Part shown: piece by piece, positions 22,218 to 33,386 of the stretch
Layout of the letters: each line of letters begins with the position of its first letter
Numbering within the stretch: the first letter of the stretch is position 1
NCBI RefSeq assembly: GCF_014066305.1
Contig: NW_023501036.1
Coordinates: 1,685,501-1,749,500 of the forward strand
Reading direction: 5' to 3'
DNA: 64,000 bases
Source: Letharia columbiana
Taxonomy: Eukaryota; Ascomycota; Lecanoromycetes; Lecanorales; Parmeliaceae
Made by a program: the position numbers and the translations under genes
Notes under the pieces: generated by a model
Databases searched by the model: none
Seen by the model: the letters and a program-made list of their open reading frames with translations, nothing else
Told to the model about the DNA's origin: nothing

Positions 22218-24425
22218 ATGCCCTCGTTTGGGGCACCTGCTCTATTTGGGTACCTCGAGGAAGATGGGTGTGATGGCCTCGGTACGCGGACTGCTCATCA
22301 GAGCACGTCTCGTACTGACCTTAGTTTTGGATAGCCCGTGCAAGACATCAGATACTCGACGGGCAAGAGCTCTTGATAGGGAGGGACCACAAGAGCTGGT
22401 GAGATCAACCGATCCACCAAGCCATTGACTCCGCTAATTTCTTTAGCAATGTCATTCTGACGGATCCCACTGTCTCGAATCAGCATCTACAGATATATAC
22501 CATCGCTTACAGCGAGGATAATCATCAACGTATCTTCGTCTACGCCAAAGATCTCTCCACCAATGGCACCTACTGGTGCTATGAGCATGGCAATCACTGG
22601 AAGGAATCTTTGATTGGGAGAGGCAGTGCCGTCTTGCTGAGCCACGGGGACAAAGTCCGCCTGTGTAATGGTTCTTCCTTTGCCTTTCGATCTGTATGTC
22701 GAAATCCAGAGTGTTCGCAAGACGCCAGCACTGTCCAAGGGGAAGACGCAAAGGCAGGCCCTAAACTCTGCTGATGAGACTCGGGCTGATGTGTAGCAGC
22801 TGTTTACGAATTTGTTCAGGATCACAGACCAAAAAATGGGATCTGGAGCTTACGGAGAGGTCTGGATGGCTGTCGACATTGCGCGCAATCGTCAAATGGC
22901 TTGTAAGGTAGTTAAGCTGCACAAATCACCTCATCAGTGGTCAGGAAGGGTCAGCTTTTCCGAATCCTGCTGGCGAGAAGTGGAGTTGCTCAAAGACATA
23001 AGCCATGTGAGGAAGGAAGTCCCATTGTTGACTCTCGCTCATGAGATGTTCAGCCAAACATCATACACGTCGAGCGTGTCTTCTTCACTAAGACAAATCT
23101 GTATGACAATGTCTTCAATATCAGTGTCCGAGCTGACATATCTCCAGCTTTATCATTTCAGACCTTATCACTGGAGGAGACCTTATGTCTTACATTGAAA
23201 GGCCACAGACCAACATGAACGATGCGGAGGCTTGTATGTATACTTTCTGAGCGAGCTCTTCTCCATTCCAGACCTCGTCTTGAGTTGCAAGACATGTTTT
23301 GGGAGCAAAGGGCTTTTGATGCCCCTTTCAGCTGTCTCATTGCTCGGGGACTTATCTTGCTTGGCGAAGCCATACTGACCCCGAAATCTTCATAGGTATC
23401 ATTATTTATCAGATGCTAAAGGCTCTTGAATACCTCCATCGACAAGGAATCTGTCACAGAGATCTTAAGCCTGAAAACATTTTGATGAGCAAGCCGGCGC
23501 GGGGGGCTAGGGTGATTCTAGCAGACTTCGGGCATTCAACCAAGTTGAGCGGCAGCAAGCAAATGCGCAGAAGAAGAATGAAAACCGCCTCCGTGGGTAC
23601 GGACTATTATGTGGCTCCGTGCGTGTCTCCTCTGACAAATCAGCAAATTGTATGCTGACTAGCTCATAGCGAGGTTCGTGGAAAGAACAAGAACACTGAA
23701 GGGTACACAATGGCTACAGACATATGGTCCGTAGGCATCATAACTACACTACTACTCACTGGGGAGTCCGTCTTCGAAAACTCCAAGAATGACGCCTCAT
23801 CGGCGGCCGTTCTGGACGCTGCAGCAGAATGCGATCTAGCGAAAATGGACTACAACTCACTTTGGCAGACTGTCAACGACCTAGGGAAAGATTTTGTCAA
23901 GAGTCTCCTAACCTTGGATGAAAAAGCGCGACTCGAAGTAGAACAAGCCTTGAAGCATGGGTGGTTCACGAACGTAAAGCGTAAGAGAACCATACAGCAA
24001 GAATATGAAGACGCGATCCGAGGATGGATGCCGAGTAGACCCTTGCTGGACTATAAAGAAGACCTGGCTTTGTTCAGAGAAGCTAGCCAACCTACACTAG
24101 ATGTGCGTTCTCCCACTGCATGATCTCCCCAGTACTGACACTCTGCCAGTCGATCTTAATGCCTCCGCCGGCCAAGCCAAATTCGAACAGAAATCTACAA
24201 CGATCGTTGCATCAATCGGAAGATGGGCATCAGTCGAGTCCGTTTTTCTCGCGAGCAATTCAGGATGGTGCTACGAAAATCGTGGCTCAGGCTGGCAAGA
24301 AACGAGAAATAGAGTCCGATGACGAGACAAGTACGCCTTCAATCTTTCCAAAGCAAGCCGTTCCAGCAAACAAGCGACCAAACAAGAATGGTAGAGAAAA
24401 GTATAACGTCGTAAGAAAAGTATAA
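22218..24425 (+). CDS. FHA-domain serine/threonine protein kinase, C-terminally truncated
   Basis: Checkpoint-type kinase architecture (as in Chk2/Rad53/Mek1): an N-terminal phosphothreonine-binding FHA domain and a kinase domain. Nine exons join in frame to 549 residues (22218-22281, 22335-22398, 22447-22693, 22797-23006, 23054-23100, 23148-23233, 23396-23618, 23670-24102, 24150-24425). FHA residues about 30-110 show LLIGRDHKSCN, DPTVSNQHLQIY and KDLSTNGTYW, all key positions present. The kinase has the glycine loop MGSGAYGEVWMA, the ATP Lys in MACKVVKL, Glu in CWREVELLKDI, CHRDLKPEN, DFGHS for DFG, VAPE, and TMATDIWSVGI. It should therefore be catalytically competent. The stop at 24425 arises from a tandem duplication (see repeat at 24391-24429); without it the frame would run to about 24660. 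One intron is an introner-like element. Precise orthology is not claimed. Confidence 0.88.
23234..23395 (+). mobile_element. Introner-like element in FHA-kinase gene
   Basis: A 162-base intron (donor gtatgt, acceptor ttcatag) between the kinase segments ..NMNDAEA and CIIIYQMLK. It contains cttgagttgcaagacatgttttgggagcaaa, parallel to acctgagtcgcaagacat..gagcaaaa in the copy at 1-118. It ends in catactgaccccgaaat, a variant of the family tail. It is more diverged than the other copies. Confidence 0.75.
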
Positions 24426-24429
24426 CGTC
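24391..24429 (+). repeat. 19/20-base tandem duplication in kinase 3' end
   Basis: The sequence gta(g)agaaaagtataacgtc occurs twice back to back (24391-24410 and 24411-24429; the second copy lacks one g). The extra 19 bases shift the frame and create the TAA at 24423-24425. Omitting one copy would reconnect ..EKYNV with a charged downstream frame that stays open to about 24660 (contains SAKQAVGEKHETLFQLES). Confidence 0.85.
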
Positions 24430-24660
24430 CGATCCGAGACCAAGAAGCCAGCGAAGAGCTCCGCAAAGCAAGCTGTTGGAGAGAAACACGAGACCTTGTT
24501 TCAATTAGAATCCAGTCAGAGAATACAACGACCGAGCGTAGATCTAGACTACGAAGAGTATAGATTGCATGACAAGGTAAGCCGTGAGGAGGCAAGCATC
24601 TTTAGATCTGCCAAAAGTTACGGGCAATCCGTTGAGAAGAGGAGGAGACTTGGGGACTGA

Positions 24661-25525
24661 CGCCCGCCTCGGCATGGGTCCGAGCATTTTCTCTTAGCTT
24701 GCCTAGGGGCTCTTTGAGCACCTACCTCAGGCACCTTTCATTTTGATTTTTTTGCCGCCCAAATCATGTCTTATCCTCGACATGGCTTGTCACATTTTCT
24801 ACCTTGATTTCATCACCTGACGTTCTACCTGCCCCATATCAATTGGCATTGACAGGAGCTAGACTCTCTTCTTCCAGCTGGCTTTGTCGCATTGGCCGTC
24901 TTGGCAAATGCGATCTACCACCTCCAAGCCACACCCGTGCGTTCTCGGTCTTCTCAAAAAGGCCATTGTACATAGACCACAGTGGCTTATTGTGACAGTA
25001 CCCTTTCATTTGGTGTACGACCACTGTACCTGACTAAATTGTAGGGAGAAGGTGAACGAAATATGGGCGCTTAGCCGCATGAAAAAGATCCACACGGGTA
25101 CTTTACAGCCAAAATAGGCGCCAGAATACCTGCCTTCATCAAATCTAGACCAATGATTTCTTTCCTCCATGATTCAGGACCTCCATCTGGATTGGAACCC
25201 TCGGTGACTCTGCATGATCAAATCAAAGCCAAGTCAATCTTCTGCATGTGAAACGAAAATGTGTCACGCCTCTGTATTTCGCTCAAAGCATGTCTTTGTC
25301 CCGTCTTCTCTTAATATGAGCCACTTCCCTCACTGACCGTTTCTCTTCTCTGTTGCTCTGTACAATCGTTTGCCTTCTCATCTCGAGTAGATCTCGAATC
25401 GTCTCGCTTTTTGCGAAGACTTACATTCATTACCATTTGTCTGCTGTCCCTCTTTCCAGCAATCAAGATCCAACACATTCATTTCGAAACTCGGTATTCA
25501 TTCTTTTCCAAACCCCCAATCAATT
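24661..25525. other. Intergenic, no gene seen
   Basis: Upstream region of the DUF1996/WSC gene. The final 250 bases are pyrimidine-rich, consistent with a fungal promoter/5' UTR. Nothing else is recognised. Confidence 0.5.
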
Positions 25526-27017
25526 ATGTTTGTCAACAAGTCGTCACTTCTTTTGCTATCCCTTGGTTCCTGGACTGGCCTCTCGCATGCGTTTTGGCGC
25601 ATGAGCTGCTCAATAATCCAGACCGGTCGTATTGATCCAATTATCAGCCCTGGCACAGTCTCTAGCCATGTTCACAAGATTTCTGGCGCCTCAAGTAAGT
25701 GCCCCCCCACTGTGGAAGTGGCCATTCTCCGAACCAGCTGACACGATAATAGACATCGGACCGAGTTCCACCTATGACTCTCTGCAGTCATCCAGCTGCA
25801 CATCCTGTGAGATCAAGAAGGACTTGTCCGCCTATTGGACTCCACTCCTGTACTACGAGCATGCCAATGGCTCTTTCGAAGAAGTCCCCAACGGAGGAAT
25901 GGCTGTTTACTACCTTGGCCGTGGCGACAACAAGACCAATATCCAACCCTTCCCTCCAGGCTTCCGAATGCTTTCTGGCGACGCTGCCGCTCGTTCCTTC
26001 AACGATACGCCGGTCAGCTCGGTTGAAGGTGCGGAACCATACGGTAACCGCGTCAGCTTCAATTGCTTGACGGACTCACCAAATCCCCAATCGCCACAAA
26101 TGAACATGACTGACTGCGACAATGGTCTCCGTGCTCAAATACAGTTCCAGTCTTGCTGGGACGGCGTCAATAAGTACTTGCCAGACAGCAGCCACGTAGC
26201 CTACATGTCTACCATCGACAATGGCGCCTGCCCTCCAGGGTATCCAGTTCAGCTTATGCATCTGTTCTATGAGGTCCTGTACAGCGTTAGCGAGATCGCA
26301 CTTGATGGTGGGAAGTTCGTCTTTGCACAGGGTGACCCTACTGGTATGCTCCTCTTCCCCTGACTCCCATGACCAATCGCTGACATTAGCCCAGGCTACG
26401 GATTTCACGGCGACTTCCTGAATGGCTGGGATGTTGATACTCTTCAAGCCGGTATCGAGCAGTGCGCAGTCGCCAACGAGGACGGTGTCGTCCATGAATG
26501 CCCAGTCTTCGCTGCCATTGATGACCAAAACTTCTCCACCGACTGCCCCGCCCGTCTACCTGAAATTGACGAGCCCGTTCACGGCGTGATCGACAAGCTA
26601 CCCGGCTGCATCACCATAACGCCTGGCCCAGAGGAGGCTACGTTGGCTGACTTTGTCTGCCCAGCTAACGTTCCGGAACCACCACTCTTGAACGTAAGTT
26701 CTGGATCTGGCCCAGCTGTTGGATCGACTGTCGACGGGTGGACATATATGGGCTGCGCAAATGAGCCTACTGGGGTGCGCGCTCTAGGTGACGCGACGTA
26801 CACGAGCAACACCATGACCAACGAAGCCTGCCAGAGCTTCTGCGTCGGCAAGGGATCTCCGATGGCTGGGACAGAGTATGGAACGCAGTGTTACTGCGGT
26901 TCTGCTCTCGCTCCGGGGTCCAGTCTCAATCAGACTTGCAGCAACATGCCCTGCGGCGGTAGCGATATGGAGTACTGCGGAGGACCTGACCGTCTCTCTG
27001 TATACCAGAAGGCTTAG
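25526..27017 (+). CDS. Secreted DUF1996 protein with C-terminal WSC domain
   Basis: Extracellular or wall-associated protein of a family common in filamentous fungi; DUF1996 has no settled function and WSC domains bind wall glucans. Three exons (25526-25694, 25753-26343, 26395-27017) give 460 residues. The N-terminus MFVNKSSLLLLSLGSWTGLSHAF is a signal peptide with cleavage expected after SHA. The DUF1996 region spans about 25-290, with AYWTPLLYYEHANGSFEEVP, MAVYYLGRG, PFPPGFRMLSGD, VSFNCLTD, FQSCWDGVN, GFHGDFLNGWD. The WSC domain covers about 375-458 with regularly spaced cysteines (GCANE, ACQSFCVGKG, YGTQCYCGS, CSNMPCGG, YCGGPDRLSVY). Several N-x-S/T sites are present. No transmembrane segment or clear GPI signal follows. 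Confidence 0.9.
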
Positions 27018-27974
27018 CGGAAGAGGGGCTGGTATTCGGGGATAGGCTTGGTGGTACCCACTAGATGGATGATGGACGGACTTACTCTCGACTTATGATG
27101 CCAGTGGCAGTCGTTACTTTCTCATGCACGATGTAGATGGATAGAATTACGTTGAAACATGAATCAATTACTACGTTGCAAACTGGTCGCCTGGGACATT
27201 GGGTTGAGGTGAAATGATGGAGAGTCGATGCGTGCTAAAGACTAGGGATAAATAGGTCCATGGAAGAAGAAAGGTGAAGACGTTGACAGCTGATGTAAGG
27301 TATGGCCACTATGGCGTCAAGTAGTGGGTTCTAATACCGATTGTATCTGGGTATCTCAGGACTCAAGATGGAGAAGAGCAGAGAAATGCTTCATCAAAAA
27401 GCACGCGGATTACCGTTTGAGCCTAGGGTCACCAATTTAGGTAGGTACCTTACTTTGACAGGTAACGCCATGCTTAGCGCTTGTGCACGGTGCCGTCCCC
27501 TTGCATCTGCATCTATGTCTGCACATTCACCTTATTCCTCCTATCTCGAGCCAATAGAGACGACATCTCATCCACCGACTTCTTCTGAAAAAGAACATCT
27601 GGCCCACAAAGACTCCCAATCATAGCCCTTCTTTCCGTCCAAAAGTAGCGTCTGCCGAAATTGCATCGTATTTCAGACCCCAAATTCCCAGCGGTAAGTA
27701 GGCACATACTGATTACTGAACCGAGCTTCTCCTATCAACGCCCGCTGCAACCGAGGGTGCATACAGCTACCTGCCCGTGCCTTCCACGCACAGAAAGGCT
27801 GCCCATATGGAGAGTGTGTATGTTTGTCGTTGTAGCCTTTCGCTGTAACCAAAATATCCCGTCCTTGCTTACTTGTGAATCGTGATCTTCTTCAAAAATG
27901 CATTCAAGAGACGGCCTCTGCCGGCTCGAGATCATGCGTCTAATTGACATTATTCCTTACTTTCTTCAATCAAA
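27018..27974. other. Intergenic, no gene seen
   Basis: No supported gene or repeat. Short open frames only. Confidence 0.5.
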
Positions 27975-28941
27975 ATGTTGCCTCCTTCCACGCCTATTGA
28001 TTACTTCCTTTACATCTCCCTCCTCATCTCTACCACATTTGCCCAGGGCCGAATCGCTCAATTTCTCGTCTTGGACTGCACCGAAAAGAGCGCTGTAAAT
28101 CCTACTGTCTCGCTTTCACTCGATACCTGCCTCGTCACTACCGGTGCTTTCGGAGTCGTCGTCGAGCGCCTTCCCGCATGCCCTCCGGGCAGTGCCAATG
28201 CCACACTACAGCTGTACCAAGACCAGTCATGCGCTATACCTGAGACATCGAGTGACTTCGACACCGACGGTTGCTTCGATTACGGGCTTGTGGGTATCCC
28301 TGCTGTCATGTTCATATGCGGCAGTGTCGCAGATGGGGGGTTCGGATGCTACATCTACGACTACGTGAGTCGCGAGACATGTTGGAGGAACAATGCTATC
28401 CAAATTACCACCCTTTCTACTCCCCAAACATGTCTTGTTACTCAAATATCCGTCAATGGGTGGGAATGCTGACTCCGAAAGGTGCTAGTGTACGTACATT
28501 TCGGACTAGATTCTTCCCAATGTTGAACCAAAACCTGAGTCGCAAGACATTGCTCGGGACCCAAACCCTTCTTCTATCCTGGATACCTGTGTCGTAAATC
28601 AGGTTTCTTGCCTCGAGAGAGCAATGCTGACTCCGAAACGTGCGTAGGTGACCGCTGGCTCTGCGCTCGTGCCTGTCGCTGGGGCGACTGGGGCGACTAC
28701 AACTTCGACTCCGGGTGGCCTCTCTTCGCAGACTACGACTGATTCGAATGCGCTTCTTACCTCTGCTACGTCGGCGTCTTCGGCATCGAGTCCCTCACAA
28801 ACTAAGGCAAGTGGCACCGGCGGAAACTCGAGCTCGGGACTCTCCCAGCATGACCAGATTATACTCGGTATCGCCCTCCCTGTTGGTTCGATCATAGTTG
28901 CGCTGCTGGCGTGGCAATGCCCGAAGCCGTGGAGTAGGTGA
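27975..28941 (+). CDS. Cell-surface single-pass glycoprotein, unknown function
   Basis: Family not recognised. Exons 27975-28364 and 28648-28941 join in phase 0 to 227 residues. The N-terminus (MLPPSTPIDYFLYISLLISTTFAQG) is a signal peptide. Next comes a cysteine-containing ectodomain of about 105 residues (VLDCTEKSA, SLDTCLVT, LPACPPGS, DQSCAIPE, DGCFDYGL, FICGSVADGGFGCYIYDY). After the intron follow a Ser/Thr/Ala-rich stalk likely to be O-glycosylated and a membrane helix (IILGIALPVGSIIVALLAW) with a very short basic tail. The layout resembles fungal wall-stress or surface receptors, but no named domain is seen. The single 283-base intron consists of two introner-like units in tandem. It lies about 1 kb downstream of another secreted-protein gene on the same strand. 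Confidence 0.7.
28365..28488 (+). mobile_element. Introner-like unit 1 of a double intron
   Basis: Begins with gtgagtcgcgagacatgttggaggaacaatgc, matching the family 5' block gagtcgcaagacat. It ends with gaatgctgactccgaaaggtgctag, the family tail. It has its own donor and acceptor dinucleotides. Confidence 0.75.
28490..28647 (+). mobile_element. Introner-like unit 2 of a double intron
   Basis: Begins one base after unit 1 with gtacgt. From about 28530 it is closely similar to the copy at 1-118 (aaaacctgagtcgcaagacat .. cttgcctcga .. caatgctgactccgaaa .. gcgtag). A perfect inverted repeat acctga/tcaggt lies at 28533-28538 and 28599-28604. Confidence 0.8.
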
Positions 28942-31275
28942 TCGGGTGAGGGACAGCAGAATAGTTACCGGATGCGTCACTACCCTGTGGTGCATCCTAT
29001 GCCATATTGGCATCGAGCATGATACGTCTGGTTTTTGCTGTGATCAATAGTCGCCCAGTGAAGTTGTTTATTCAGGGTATCAGGCCCAAGGAAGTCACCA
29101 ATCTTGACCTGAGTTTGGTACGAGGAACGAGAATGCCATGGACGGGAGTTGTTACGCTCTGACGATGTTACATGTACTTGCAAGCGAATGGGTGTGTTCC
29201 ATGTCTCGATAATATCAATGGTTTCGAGTCAATTTGTCAAATGTATTACCACAAGGCCTCGCGTTCTCCTTCAGCCACAACATCTTTGTATTTCGCTTGC
29301 GGGTTTTCCGACTTATCCAGTTCTGCTCAATTTCCCCAGCATTGCTTCTCATTCACAATAAACAAGAATTCAGAGTCTCAGCCTACCTTGTAAATTTCTA
29401 TCACCCTAAAAGGTGAACAAAGGCCCTCGTTGCCCACCATCTCCAAAACCAAATCAGCCGATGATCGAAAAGGCCCTCGAACAAAGACATTCCATCACAT
29501 GGTGCAATGAGACAATGCCACTCTCCCTCCCAACCCTTCCCCAAGCCAGCCATTCCCGCTCATCCTAATTCACACAACATCTAAAGTCCCTTCCTTCCTT
29601 CCTCTCCCCCCCTTTCTCGCACTATGTCACGTCGAATCCCACCCCACTCCGCAACCCGCACCTGTCTCCGAGACACCCGCCCGCATCATCGACGCCTGCC
29701 CCCGCCGCCATCCCATCCTCCAACCTCGACTCCCTCCTGCTGTTGCACCGCTCTTCGCAAATCCGAGACCGTCGTCAAAAACAACCCTTACCGCCGGCGA
29801 AGAGCCGTACTGGCGTCGCGGCTGGGGCGCTGATGCATCGAGCGGTGGGGGTGCGGTGTGGACGGTTGGGAGCCAGGATCGGAGAGGAGGGGTTGGGGTT
29901 GGGGTGGGGTGGCGGGGGTTTGGAGCTGGTGCAGGCGTTGGATGCGCTGAGGATGAGGAGTGTAGGAGTTCGTGTGGGGTTTGGGATGGAGATGAGTCGG
30001 CGCGGGGGCGCTTGGGGGTTGGTGGCATTGTTCGAGTTTTGTTGGGTATTTTTACGCTCAAGACGTGTCACGTATGACCTGTTCATTCTTTTATCTCTTT
30101 TTTCGAGTTAGTGGCCGGCTCTTTTGTTATCGTCGGGCTATTGTGGAGATTCTGCGCCATGAAGAAAGGGAGAAAGTTTTGAAAACGCCAAATTCGCAGT
30201 CATCTACAGGCGAATCGCCTGGAAAGGTCGCACCTGGGACATCGATATTCTGGCTGTTATGTCGAATCCTTTGGCCATGACACGTCTGATGTGCTGGCTG
30301 CCTGTGGGCGTAGCCTCTCGAGCATATAACCTAAGGTTCTTTGCAGACCACAACTTTACATTGTTATCAATGCTTCATACTCGAGATGTCATGAAAGGGA
30401 CGTCCGGTTTCATATCGGCCGACTTCAGAATCAATAAGCCAGCTGCAAGTACCGAATCGAAGGAATTGGAAGGAGCGCAACAACACGTGGGTATAACGAG
30501 ATAAAGATCAGGTAATGAAGATTATCTTCAATACACATAGTTGCAGACCCTTGCTCGATTGATCTAGCTGCATTGCAGGTACCGCCGACTTAATCGGGTT
30601 GCTGATAAGTATCTTATGCATCAGTCTATCTCGAGATATTCCTGTTTCTGTTCCTGTTCATCAGCTTTCAAGGCTTCATGGAGCTCTGCCAACGCAACGA
30701 TCCATGTCTCAATCGTCGGGAAACGGCCCACCAAGAAGCGCTTGTGTCGTTCGCCTTCGGCATGTGGCTCTTGCTGATAGCCACTCAGGCTGCACGGACG
30801 GCCCAATTGTTTGCAGAGGGGCTACAATCGTTGCAGGATGTTCAGAGGTTCCGGATGCGTCACCATTGCCCATGGACTCTCTCACTGTGAGTGTTGCTTC
30901 TGTTTTTGGTTGAAATGAGCCGGCGTCAATGCTTTGATGGCAGCAATCATGTGTACCAAGTCAGCTGTATCATTACAATGGTGGAGTGAGACCGCTGGGC
31001 GGCAAGACAACGGATACACTGAGGGAAGGTGATTCTTATAACAACAATGCTCAGAGTGCAAACCATGGGAGTCAATACGGTCTTCTGTGCGCTGTAGCGA
31101 TTGTACAAAGCGATTAGCAAACACGAAAGTAAATGAGGTAAACCAAATCTTCGAGGGGCTTTTTTTCTGCGTCAAGAGCTGCCCTGCCACCTAAAATGGC
31201 TGTTCTACCGCCTGAACACTACCTAGAGTGAAGCAACCTGAATTTTTAGTCATAAATATATAATCGTTATTGTCC
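28942..31275. other. 2.3-kb region without a supported gene
   Basis: A GC-rich, Pro/Arg/Gly-coding stretch at about 29620-30110 is open in several frames on both strands and is judged compositional. On the minus strand at about 30621-30740 a short piece (GRFPTIETWIVALAELHEALKADEQ) looks protein-like but has no joinable upstream exon. No domain is identified. Confidence 0.45.
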
Positions 31276-32411
31276 TTACAATGATGCTTTTACGGGCGTG
31301 TGCATCTCCGCCAGTCTCCGTTCGCTTTCTTCGACCCCTTTCCTCCAACTGTCGTACCTGGCACTGGAGAACGTCTTAATACCTTGTGGTCCGTGAGCAG
31401 CTATATGCTCGGCCAGATCAACGCCATCCTTTATAGCATTATTGCCACCCTCTCCACCAAGCAATGGCATAGCGTGGACGGCATCACCCACCAACAGTAC
31501 ACCCTGATCTGTAAGGTCCTTGATCTCTTGCTCCGTGCCCAATGTACTGCGCATCAAAAAATGTAGTATCCTATCCTGCCTGACCTTGGTAACATCGAAC
31601 ATCTCTTTGTAGGCTTGCCCCAGGTCCTTTAGCTCCTGCAACTCTGCGTAGAACTCTTCAGGAATGTCTGTTGCTCCGGGGATCGGCCTATCCGGTCTAT
31701 GTAAGGGATCATTCTGGCGTGCAGGGCGCGAGTACGTGTAGTCTACATCGACATACGTTGCAGTGTATTGATTCGCGGCGATCTGAAACACCACTCTTCT
31801 TGCGACACTGGATAATGCTCAAGCCTTGCATCTGCGGTGCCATTGTATTCTGGAAGCTGTCAAGCGACATCTTTCTCTTGCCATTAAATACAACAAAAGG
31901 TAAGACTTTGAGCTGTATACCCGGAGCCAAAGATTTGCGGACTTGAGAATGGACGCCATCGGTGCCGATCAGGACGTCGCTTTCGATGGCCTGCTCGTTC
32001 TGTATCCGTACGATAACTTTTTGTGGGGTTGTCTCGATGTCTTTGATGGTATGCTCCCATCTGATGTCTTGATTTTCCCGAAGAAACTGCTCCAGCCTTC
32101 CACGGTGACAGCGAAATGTACCAGGGGTGGTATCCACGCTTGTCACTAGCGCATCTCCTGAGATGCTACCCCTGCCACCTCTTAGATGCATATTCGATAG
32201 ACAGCCGCTCGCGGAAGCTGGATTCGTCCATTTGTAGAACGTTGAGTAAAGGTTGGTACGCCCAGGGGTGGAGTGTGATGCCATAATTGTATCGCGGCGA
32301 TGAGGAGGCCCTCTCCAAGAGTATGCTAGGGATGCCTTTTTGTCTAAGACATCTTCCCAAGGTCAAGCCGGCCAGGCCAGCGCCCGCAATGGTTGTTGGA
32401 GGCTTTGACAT
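31276..32411 (-). pseudogene. FAD-dependent aromatic-ring-type monooxygenase with two frameshifts
   Basis: Flavoprotein hydroxylase of the salicylate/p-hydroxybenzoate hydroxylase fold. The first segment opens with MSKPPTTIAGAGLAGLTLGRCL (GxGxxG dinucleotide fold) and LLERASSSPRYNYGITL. The middle segment has ALVTSVDTTPGTFRCHRGRLEQFL and SDVLIGTDGVHSQVR (the DG motif). The last has YTYSRPAR and LLVGDAVHAMPLLGGEGGNNAIKDGVDLAEHI (the GD motif that contacts FAD). All parts are in order, but the frame changes near 32180 and near 31800. At neither place is there room for an intron. The total would be ~375 residues, close to family size. Either the gene is recently inactivated or the sequence carries two indel errors. 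The substrate cannot be told. Confidence 0.75.
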
Positions 32412-33386
32412 GGCCGCAATGCTTCGATAGACATTTTAAGAGTAGCATGACGGCCTTCGGGGTATAAATGAGTGGTATATGCGTAGATCATCTGCAGTAT
32501 CAGTTAATGGCTGGTTGGCTGGGGAGGTGGGGTGCGTGGGGGGCTTTGGGAAGTCCGTCTACTCGTACACTAGGGGACCACGAAAAGATTCAACTCACGA
32601 CGACACCACAACGAAAAAGCTACAAAAATTCTGCTATCGCGGAGTCGTATTTGTTCTGAAGCACTACAAGTCTTACACTGACAGTATGCTCGTAAAAGTG
32701 GTTGTTGAGATCGTAGAGCAGCACAAAATCTCGGAAGATCTTCGGCTGTCCGGATATTGAAAATCGTCTTGAGTACCTTGGCGCGATATGTAGAAATTGT
32801 TGGCAATTGGTCCTACTAAGGGCAATGAGATTCATAGGGCTACACCTAACATCATCGTACAGAGTACACACCATTGTGACCATGTTGCATGGGAGCATGG
32901 TAAGTCTGAAGAATACTACCTGACTACGTACAGCGTACGGGGTACACACCATTAAGATTGCAACCATCTTGCATGATCTGCCCGCTTTATCCGTTTTACC
33001 ACCCACTGGTTGTCGACTGGCAAGATCTCTGCTCGTGCAGGCTGCAATCATCCGCAATCTGCATCCATGTCACATCCATGCTTGACCACGTCCAATCGAC
33101 ATCTCCCTTTTTTATGGAAACATTCGGTGGCGGCTACCAAGTACCAAGTATGCCGTCTCCTTCGTGCCTCAATACATTGTTCGCCGGAAAGCGACTCTGC
33201 AGGTTCGTGATGCTTGTCGGCCCTGCAGAAATGTGGCACCCAACGATTATTTTGAGGGTGTGCTCCAAATCCTCTCAACCTGGTCACCCGAATGCTGGAT
33301 GTACTGCATTCTATATCTACCTATCACCATTTGCTTCTCTCTCCGAAATTAGCTATTTTTTCAACGTGACCTCGTTCTTGACTTTC
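32412..33386. other. Divergent intergenic region, FAD monooxygenase / NLR-like gene
   Basis: No gene recognised. Two similar short strings containing tacgtacagcgtacggggtacacaccatta and gtacagagtacacaccattgtgac at about 32865-32955 form a small imperfect repeat. Confidence 0.45.

Noticed and set aside
28488..28490. A 1-base micro-exon between the two introner-like units
   Set aside because: Including the single T shifts the downstream frame into an early stop; removing the whole 283 bases keeps phase 0.
29620..30110. Overlapping GC-rich open frames on both strands
   Set aside because: Low-complexity Pro/Arg/Gly products in several frames at once point to compositional bias, not a gene.
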